64,000 nucleotides of DNA from Aphelocoma coerulescens. Taxonomy: Eukaryota > Chordata > Aves > Passeriformes > Corvidae. Shown in pieces: positions 56,320 through 64,000 of the stretch (the stretch's first letter is position 1; each line of letters starts with the position of its first letter). The position numbers and the translations under genes were made by a program. Under the pieces are notes generated by a model. That model saw only the letters and a program-made list of their open reading frames with translations, was not told the origin of the DNA and did not search any database. Location: positions 1,178,001 to 1,242,000 of the forward strand of contig NW_027184063.1 in assembly GCF_041296385.1 (NCBI RefSeq). Reading direction: 5' to 3'.

Positions 56320-56960
56320 AACTGTGGTCTCTTGGGTTCCATGAGGCTCCGTTGAGTCACAGTAGAGCCCTGGTTCCATTGGGTTCCAGAACTCCACTGT
56401 GGTCTCTTTTATTCCAACAGGCCTCACTGTGTCAAATCAGAGCCTTGCTTCCATGAGGTTCCAAGACCTCACTGTGGTCTCCTGAGCTGCGTTATGCCCT
56501 GCTGAAACATATTGGAGGCTTGGTTCCATGGGATTCCACAGCCTCAGAATGGTCTCCTGTGTTCGTGAGGCCCTGGTTCGTTGCTATATAGCCTTGGTTC
56601 CAGGACTTTCCATAACCTCACTATGGACTATTGGGTTCCATGAGGACCCGCTGTGTCCCACCACAGCCTTGGTTCCGTGAGGTTCTATACAGTGGTTATG
56701 GTATCCTGGGTTCCGTGAGGCCACACTGTGTCATTTTAAGGCTTTTTTCCATGAGGTTCCAGAACCTCACTGTGGTCTCCTGAGCTGCATTAGGCCCTGG
56801 TGTGTCATAGTGGAGCCATGGTTGCATAAGGTTCCATAACCTTTCTCTGGTCCCTTGGGTTCCATGAGGCTCCTCTGTGTCACACTGGACCCTTGGATCA
56901 ATGGGGCTCCATACCCTCACTATGGTCTCCTGTGTTCCATCAGGCCCCACTAGGAGACAT
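56320..56960. repeat. 37-bp minisatellite (C, block 2)
   Basis: Counterpart of 3640-4280, nearly unit for unit. Confidence 0.85.
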
Positions 56961-58955
56961 TCTGAGTCACCCTGTCCCCCACAGGTGCCCCCACAGGCTC
57001 AGGTGGGGGAAGGGAAGGGCACCATGAGCATGGTGCGACGGCCAGGGTAATCCCAGAGGCCCATGCAGCCAGGTACCCATCTGTCCACAAACCCTCCTGT
57101 GTCCCCACTCCACAACCCACGTGGGCTATTCCAAGGTACCCCCCACTCTGACATCCCTTCCACCCTGTCCAGATGTCCCTGACACCTGCAGCCATGTGTG
57201 GGAGGGAGCAGAGGCACATGGAGCTGGGAACATGGCCATCGTGGCACAGCGACCTCATCCACCCCGTTCCCCACCTCTGTGTGTCCTCTGAGCCCCTGGG
57301 GATCTCCAGTCCATGGACCTCCTCAGCCTCCTGGGGTCCACAACCATCCCTAGAGGTCCCTGTCCCCCTGGAGGTCCCCAGCCCCTGTAGGTCCCCACCC
57401 ATACCAGCACCAGCCATGTGGGTTCCATTGCACGCGCTCCAGGGTGACATCTCCTGCCACCCTGAGAGCCCTGCCCGAGGACAGGATGTTTCCACTTTCC
57501 ACAGCAATTTCTGTTGGTTCACCGTGATTTGCAGGGACATGGGGATGGCAGGGACAGAGGGGACAGCAGGGACATCAGGGACAGTGGGGACACCGATGCC
57601 CCCAGAAGCACAGCTGTGCCTGCCATGGGGAGCTGAGCTGCCACTGCTGGGGGTCTCACCTTGTACTGGCCCTCGTGGGGCTCGATCAAAATGTGCAACT
57701 CTCTCTCCTTCCATCTGAAGTGACAGTCCCCAGTCTTCTCCTCTTGTCCCCAGGGTCATGCAAGTGGCATCCAGCCCCTCGGTGACACGAAATGACAGCT
57801 GGAGGAGTTGTTGTGACACACGGCAGAGCAGAGACACCCAGAACCTGCAGCAACAGCACCCATGGGTGGGGGGTTCCAGCACCCCCACAGGCCACGGAGG
57901 GGCCCCCAATGCACCCCCACACCACAGGGGTCGGGGAACCTCGGACACAACCCCCCAGCCTGGGCACAGCCCAGCCCAGCCCCTCTCCTCCCACCCACTG
58001 AGTCCTGTCCCCGCCTGGGACCCTCACAGTGCCCAGTTTTAGGACACCCCATAGTCTTCCTGCCCCTGTCCCCAATGAATCTTTGCCCATTCCCCAGAGC
58101 CCCTGAGCAGCTTTGGGGTGATGGCTGGGGACAGAGACAGAGTGGAAACTGTGGCTGAGAGGTCACGGCAGCCCCCCACACACATTCCCTTGGCCAGGTA
58201 CAGCTCTCCCAACCCCCTATGGCCCCTCAGCCCCAGACAGCAACCCCCATCTATGGAGCTCCTCCTCAGTGCCATGGAGAGTCTCAAGGCCACCCCCAGC
58301 CCCACAGGGTACACCCTTGTCCCCATCAGATCCAACACCACCTCCAAACTGACCACTCCTGGGCACAGAGAGGGCTGTGCTGCCCTGCAGCTCCCTGCAA
58401 ACCACAGCGGTGTCTTCGAGGCCACAACCCGAGTCTCAGACAGTTTCCCACTCTTTATGTCTGGAGCTGACCAAGAAATGCCCCATGGTGGGGTGCCCCT
58501 TTCCTGCAGTCACCGCAACGGCAAACTGAGCCCTCGCTGAGGCTTTCCCCAGGAGAAGCAGCATTTGTTCCCCCACAGGGCAGCCTGTTCTTTTGGGGGG
58601 CAGTGGGCACAGGGGCAACAGCAGCCCCGAAGGAAGCGGGATTGCCTGCGGAACAGCCTGACGCCAAACAGACTTCAGTGTCTCAAAGGCAGAGGAGAGG
58701 GGGTCCCTGGGAGGCAAAGCCCAGCAGATCTGATTTTCCTGGCAGGTTTCATCTGGGAACAGTCCTTGGATACACAGAAATTTGGAAAAGGAATCTCAAT
58801 TTTGGCCATGGGCACCTGGAGGAGAAGGACGGATCTGTTCCATAGGAAGAAAAGCACGGAGCCCCAGAGCTCCAGGGGCAGATGAGAAGCGACTCTCAAC
58901 ATTCCAAGATCAGCTGGAGCTGTCAGGTGGCCACCAGGAGGCCAAGCCAGCCAGA
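56961..58955. other. Unrecognised block (C)
   Basis: Counterpart of A 4281-6285. The minus-strand exon-like segment lies near 57710-57660 with its GTGAG donor retained. No gene recognised. Confidence 0.5.
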
Positions 58956-59190
58956 GCTGTTCCAGGTTCCCTTGGTTCCACGGGGCACCTCAGTGTCACA
59001 AAAATGTCCTTGGCTCCACGGGGCCCAGCAGTGTCACAATGGACCCTGTGATTCCATGAAGACCTACAGGAGCACAATGGTCTCCTTGGATCCATGGGGC
59101 CTCTCAGAATCACACTGGCCCCTTGCTTCCATGGGGCCCAGCAGTGCCCCGATGATCCCCTTGGATCCAATTCCAAAATTATAGGGCTCC
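58956..59190. repeat. 37-bp minisatellite (C, block 3)
   Basis: Counterpart of 6290-6505. Confidence 0.75.
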
Positions 59191-59955
59191 TAAGCAAAAA
59201 TGCAGGAAAGGGAGGAACAGGTCTTTACTATAAAATACAGAGAGAGCACAACAGAACAAACAACACCACGGGAACAGAAGTTTCCCACCTGCCAAGCACA
59301 AACCATCATGGGATACTGCATCCCTGACTCAGCCCCAAGACTGTCCTGAAAACCAGCCCTGGCTGGGGGAGGCCCCAGCCCCCAGACCCATTTGCTGAGG
59401 CCAGGTTTGCACCCCCATCCCCCAACCAAGGGGGCAGGAGGAGAGTTTGGGGGATGTGAGGTACACCCTGCCCAGGGGGAGTGAACACCACCCCCCATAC
59501 CCAGACTGGCTCCGCTGTGAAACCCCCACCCCGGGAAGGCCACACACACAGGGGACAGTGTCACACTCGCCCCTCCCCAGGGGAGGTCTCTGTCCCTGTC
59601 ACTCCCTTGATCTCCCCCCTTTTCTCTTTCACAGGCTGGGGACGTTTGCCAAATGTGAGAATCATTTTTCTGTTTATACCTGTCACCTCTGTGACAGCTA
59701 CACAGAGTTTATCCTTCCTTTAAATCATCTGTATTGGGCCGAACTTTCACTTTTCTTTGACAGGAACCTGCCAGCAGCTGAGCTGGAGCTGTGCGGGAAC
59801 CGCTGGACCTTTGAATTGCCACCATAACTGCTTGTGCTGTTGGTTCATTTATGGTTGGAGTTTGTTTGCGTTTTCATCACAAGTGACTTGTGGGAAGAGC
59901 AAACATTCCTCCAAGCATTTTCGGTAAAGTTTGATTTCTACCAAGTTTATTTTGT
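59191..59955. other. Intergenic block with internal deletion (C)
   Basis: As A 6506-7640, but about 360 bp are missing at 59341 (CCCCAAGAC joins TGTCCTGAAAA). No gene. Confidence 0.6.
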
Positions 59956-60470
59956 CCAGTGCCCAGGGGATGCTCAAGGGTTCTCTGTGCCACTCTCCCT
60001 GGGGGATGCTGGGGAGGGGCTTGGTGGGGTTGTCCCTGTCCCTCTCACTCCAGGGCATTCCCAAGGCAGTGTCCCTGTCCCTTTCAGCCTTGGGGATGCT
60101 CGGGCATCTCCATCCCTCTTGCCCCAGGGAATGCTTGTGCGGGACTGGGGACCAAGGGCTCTGTGTCCCTCACACTGCTGAGTGTGCTCAGGTGCTCTCT
60201 GACCTTCTCATACCTGGGGAGGCCGGGGGAGTCTCTGTCCTTCTCACCCCTGGGGTGACCCTGCCCAAGCACCATCGTGCTGAGAGCGACACAGACACCC
60301 CTAAACCCACACAAGCACCTCCCAAAAATCTCAAGGGGAGAAGGACAGAGACCCCCACCAGGCACTGAGTGGGGTGAGAGGGACAGAGACCATCCCCAGT
60401 CCCGAATCATTCCCAGACAAGAGAGGCTTGGAGACCGCCCCGGGACTCCCCAGGTAGGAGAAGGACAGAG
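59956..60470. repeat. GTCCCTCTCAC-type minisatellite (C)
   Basis: Counterpart of 7641-8170. Confidence 0.7.
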
Positions 60471-62005
60471 AAACTAAATTTGGGGGGCAGCTCGGTGGTC
60501 CAAGATGCGGGTGCTGCCACGCTGCTCCTGCATTCCACACGAGCATTCCAGGAAGGCAGCCCTGAATGTGACCCTTGGGGGTCTGGGATCAGCCTTCATA
60601 TCCCTGTGGGAGCAGAGACAGAGAGGACGAGAGACTTTCCCCCTCTTATTCCTGTGGAAGGGTGAACCCCAGCTGCCCTTTTCTTCTGCTGCCTCCTCAT
60701 CTCCTCGGCTGAGGATGTCAAACTCCCCAGGAGCAGGAAGAAGCCCATTCCGGGTTTCCTTGTGTCTGCAGCCTGGAACATCCACTCCCAGCAGAGCACT
60801 TTGTGAAAGCCCTGCTGAATGACAGCAGGAGGAGGTTTGTGAGAAAGGCAGGAAATTGTATTTTGATAGGAAATCACAATTCCAAATTATTTCTTTCTGT
60901 CACATTCATTTTCAGTCAGTTCTGGTCTGGTTTCCAGAGTGCCACCTTCTCAGCTGATTGTATTTGTGTTCTCCTTCCTCTTCTGCCTTTCTTTGCCTGC
61001 TCTGTTTGTCTCTCAGTGTCTCTCTGCAGCCAGGGCAGCTCCCACCAAAGGCCCTCCCCTGATTTTGTTCCCAATCCACCAGCTAAAACAACCATGGATG
61101 AGGTGATGAAGGCTGGCAGTGAAATGTCACTGGAAGATCTTGCAGCACTTGGCTTTTGGCTCCTTCCTGAGAGCTTTGCCTTCAAGGGCAGGAACATCTT
61201 CTCCTTGCTGGGAACTGATATTCCAGATGCCTGGAGAGTGTGCTGTGGATGCCAGAGGGGCATTCCCGAGGCTTGCAGGGTGCTGGTCCTGCTGTGCCTC
61301 CCACGGGGGCTGTGCAGGGCCAGGAGACAAGGTCCAGCAGCTGGGTGGGTTCCCAGAGCAGACAGCAAAGGCTGCTTTGCTGGACATTTCCCAGCACATT
61401 CCCAGCTGGAAGCAGAGGGAGGAAGGAAAGGCAAGCGAGTCCCTGCCAGAAGCCCGGAAGGATTGGGGTGGGAAGGGACCCTGCCCGTGGGTTAGTGGGC
61501 TGAAAGCCAAGTGGAGCAAGACCTTACAATGCCATCTCCCTGCCAGCCTGTGCTGCTGACAGGAGCAGGGTGCCACTTTAGCCCTCTGTGGGTGGGACCA
61601 AACTGTGCATTCCACTCCCCTTATCTCATTTCTGATGAGCTGTTCATGATGGGTCCTTTGCAGGAGCTGCCCAGTGCACCCCCAACCCCTCAGGCTATGA
61701 GGAGCTGGCTGTTAAATGAGATAAGGAAGGAGAGGCAAACCCTGGGAGGCAGGGCAGTGTTTCTTTTTCTGCACACCAATGACTCAGCTGGGATAACTCC
61801 CTCCGGGGTAGCAGCAGCACAGTCCCACCCAGCCTGAGGGCTCACCTCTGCTGATGGGCCATCATGGACTGAATGGCCCCAGCACAATGGGCAGCTGCAA
61901 GGACTGAGACCATCAAGGCTCCCAAAATATCCCATGACTCCCAGGATGACATCATTCCATTGTGAAACTGCCCACCCTGGGGGAGGGGCTAAGCATTCCC
62001 ACCTG
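60471..62005. other. Conserved block upstream of ZNF-4 promoter
   Basis: As A 8171-9700; four-copy ORF open at 60803-61495. Confidence 0.45.
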
Positions 62006-62007
62006 AA

Positions 62008-62160
62008 CCTGAGCATATAAAATCTGGGTTTGAGGCCTTCTGGCAACACTCAAGAGATCCAGGGCATGAGCAGAACTCCAACAGGACTGTGGCCACTGCT
62101 GTCGACAAGACTGCACCCATCACTTGGACAGGAAAGTGTGTCTACCACGGCAACCAACAG
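62008..62160 (+). promoter_or_regulatory. TATA promoter of ZNF-4
   Basis: TATAAAA at 62016-62022 lies about 530 bp upstream of the leader exon. First-exon candidate ends CAACCAACAG before GTTTTG. Confidence 0.55.
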
Positions 62161-62552
62161 GTTTTGTTTTCTTTCCTTTTGCTTTGCATGCAGCGGGACC
62201 AGGTGGTGCTCAGCACAGGAACTAAGAACCACCGTTCTGCTCTTGTCCCAGGGTGCCTGGTTATACTCAGCCTTTGTGGGTTAGAGCTGTATCATGGTAT
62301 TTCTTGTCATCTCTTTGGTGAATTTTAACTCTCACCTTAATCTCTCTTGGGGCAGATCAGTGGGGTTCATTTCTCATGGCAGTTCAATCCAGCACGGTCT
62401 TTGAGAGGATTTTACAGTCATGATATGCCCGGTGACTTCTAGAGAAGGACTAAGCCAACCCCTAAGAAGGACTAAACCAACCCCTAAGCCAACACACTCA
62501 CACCTTGTTTTTCCCTCCAAACCAGGATTTCCCACTCCCAAACCTTGGCCAG

Positions 62553-63613
62553 ATGGAGGCGGAGGCTGTGAGAAAGAGGAAGATGCCCCGGGACACCCAG
62601 GCAGGTGAGGAGGAAGTCCCTGCCCCTTTTCCCTCTCTCCTGCTCCATCTCCCAGCCCAGCATCACCCCCGGCTGCAGGACAACCCCGCTGCCGACGCCG
62701 TCCTGCCGGGGACGGACTGGGGGGATCTCCTTCCCCTTCCCTGTGGCACGGAGGCAAATCCCATCCTCTCCTTGTCCTTCCTCCCCCAGATGAGGAGCTG
62801 AGGATGAAGCCCAGGGAGGACAAATCCCCACAGCAGAACCTGGTGGAAGAGGCCATTTTGAGCCTCTCCACAGTGGAGGAAAACCACCGGAGATCCCGCA
62901 GGAGGAGGGGCTGCAAACGTAGCCCAGGGAGCTGTGAGGAGGAAAGACCCACCCTGTGCCAGGAAGGCGGCCGGAGATCCAGCCAGCATTCAAATGTGGT
63001 GGTCCATGAGCAGCGTCACGCTAGGGAGAAACGCTACAAGTGCTTGGAATGTTCGAAGAGCTTCAGCCAGAGCTCCGACTTGATCCACCACCAGTTGATC
63101 CATACTGGGGAACGGCCCTACGTGTGTGGGGAATGTGGGAAGAGCTTCAGACAGAGCTCCAGCCTGATCCAACACCGGTTGATTCATACTGGGGAACGGC
63201 TCTATGTGTGTGGGGAATGTGGGAAGAGCTTCAGACAGAGCTCCAGCCTGATTCGCCACCAGAAGATCCACACTGACGAGAGGCCCTACGAGTGTGGCGA
63301 ATGTGGGAAGAGGTTTCAGACCAGCTCCAGAGTTCTCCTGCACCAGCGGATTCACACAGATGAGAGGCCCTTCCGCTGCCCCGACTGCGGGGAGTGCTTC
63401 AGGTACAGCTGCAGCCTCAGCAGGCACAAACGAATCCACACTGGGGAGAGGCCCTACGAGTGTCCTGAGTGTGGGAAGAGCTTCAGGCAGAGATGTCACC
63501 TTATCTACCACCAGAGGATCCACACTGGGGAGAGGCCCTACGAGTGTCCTGAGTGTGGGAAGAGCTTTATCCAGAGCTCTCACTTGACCAAACACCAACG
63601 GAGCCACCAGTAA
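62553..63613 (+). CDS. C2H2 zinc-finger protein, seven fingers (ZNF-4)
   Basis: Leader exon 62553-62604 ([17 protein letters not shown]) joins exon 2, 62790-63613, through GTGAGG...CCCCCAG, for 291 residues in frame. The intron is not open in the coding frame, which supports splicing. The linker region is a little shorter than in ZNF-2 (about 18 bp missing near 62870). Seven complete C2H2 fingers follow. Finger 5 ([13 protein letters not shown]) and finger 6 ([13 protein letters not shown]) differ from the other copies at the base-contacting helix positions, so the DNA target probably differs. No KRAB or SCAN. A degenerate finger lies beyond the TAA. This copy alone has a canonical AATAAA downstream (63822-63827). 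Confidence 0.93.
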
Positions 63614-63821
63614 GGGAAGCCCTGCGGGTGTCCCGAGTGCAGGAAGAGCTTTGTGTACTGCTCCAACTTCATCTCGCAGCAGAGGATCCCTGTGGGGTGA
63701 TGCTCAGTGACCCTCGTTGGGCAGAGACCTGGTGACCCCTGTTCCAGATGATCCCCATTGTTGGGGAGGATGTTTGAGAGATTTATTTCGCTTCTCATTC
63801 TCGTGCTCTGATTTCATTGCT

Positions 63822-63827
63822 AATAAA
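63822..63827 (+). terminator. Poly(A) signal of ZNF-4
   Basis: AATAAA lies in GCTAATAAATGCAATC, about 210 bp after the stop. The other three copies read AAGAAA at this point. Confidence 0.65.
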
Positions 63828-64000
63828 TGCAATCCCTGTCCCCAGACTGGGTCTGTTTTTCCGTGCTGGTGATCAGGGCGGGAGCTCTCCTGGTCCTTAT
63901 CTCAGCTCCTGGGCCTTTCCTCAGCCAACCAAAGAAGTCACTAAACAACTTTGAGCCACTCTGAGCTTTTCTCGCTGATGAGTGCCCAGGTGCCAGGCAG

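Overview
The window looks like songbird (passerine) nuclear DNA. It carries intronless avian-type family 14 olfactory receptors, multi-finger C2H2 zinc-finger genes with a short KRAB-less leader exon, degenerate MHC class II beta exons with G-rich introns, and several classes of avian endogenous retrovirus (ERV). The species and chromosome cannot be read from the sequence. Nothing prokaryotic is present.

Layout. The window is an array of one repeated segment: olfactory receptor (OR), 37-bp minisatellites, ERV-K-like gag fragment, unrecognised block, TATA promoter, C2H2 zinc-finger gene (ZNF), MHC IIB fragment, ERV-L-like provirus. Copy A (1 to about 23.6 kb) starts inside an OR pseudogene. 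It continues through ZNF-1 (frameshifted), two MHC IIB fragments flanking a retroviral env segment, and a decayed ERV-L-like provirus (15072 to about 23577) with three LTR-type insertions nested in it. From 23.6 to 28.1 kb is AT-richer sequence with LTR remnants and tandem repeats. Copy B (28.1 to 43.47 kb) has OR-2 (open), ZNF-2 (open, 8 fingers), an MHC IIB fragment and the 5' part of the same ERV-L-like provirus. That provirus is itself interrupted by a solo LTR and by a 2.2-kb LTR element. At about 43.47 kb the sequence turns round: copy D (43.47 to 51.15 kb) is an inverted copy (LTR, MHC IIB, ZNF-3 pseudogene, promoter, upstream blocks, all reversed). At about 51.15 kb it is fused to the upstream flank of OR-3. 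Copy C (51.15 to 63.99 kb, forward) holds OR-3 (open but with an in-frame deletion) and ZNF-4 (open, 7 fingers, the only copy with a canonical AATAAA), and ends just before its MHC fragment.

Most notable element. The 2.2-kb LTR element at 40164-42389 has paired LTRs, a 6-bp target duplication and a polypurine tract. Inside are a gag-like N-terminal ORF and a CpG-rich segment leading into an intact 185-codon ORF with a clear cold-shock domain of the Y-box (YBX) type. It looks like a retroelement that captured a host Y-box sequence.

Function. The best candidates for expressed host genes are ZNF-2, ZNF-4 and OR-2, then OR-3. Almost everything else is decayed gene copies or retroelement sequence. 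The identical MHC-exon/LTR boundary in copies A, B and D shows that the provirus entered before the duplications. The nested insertions unique to A or B came later.
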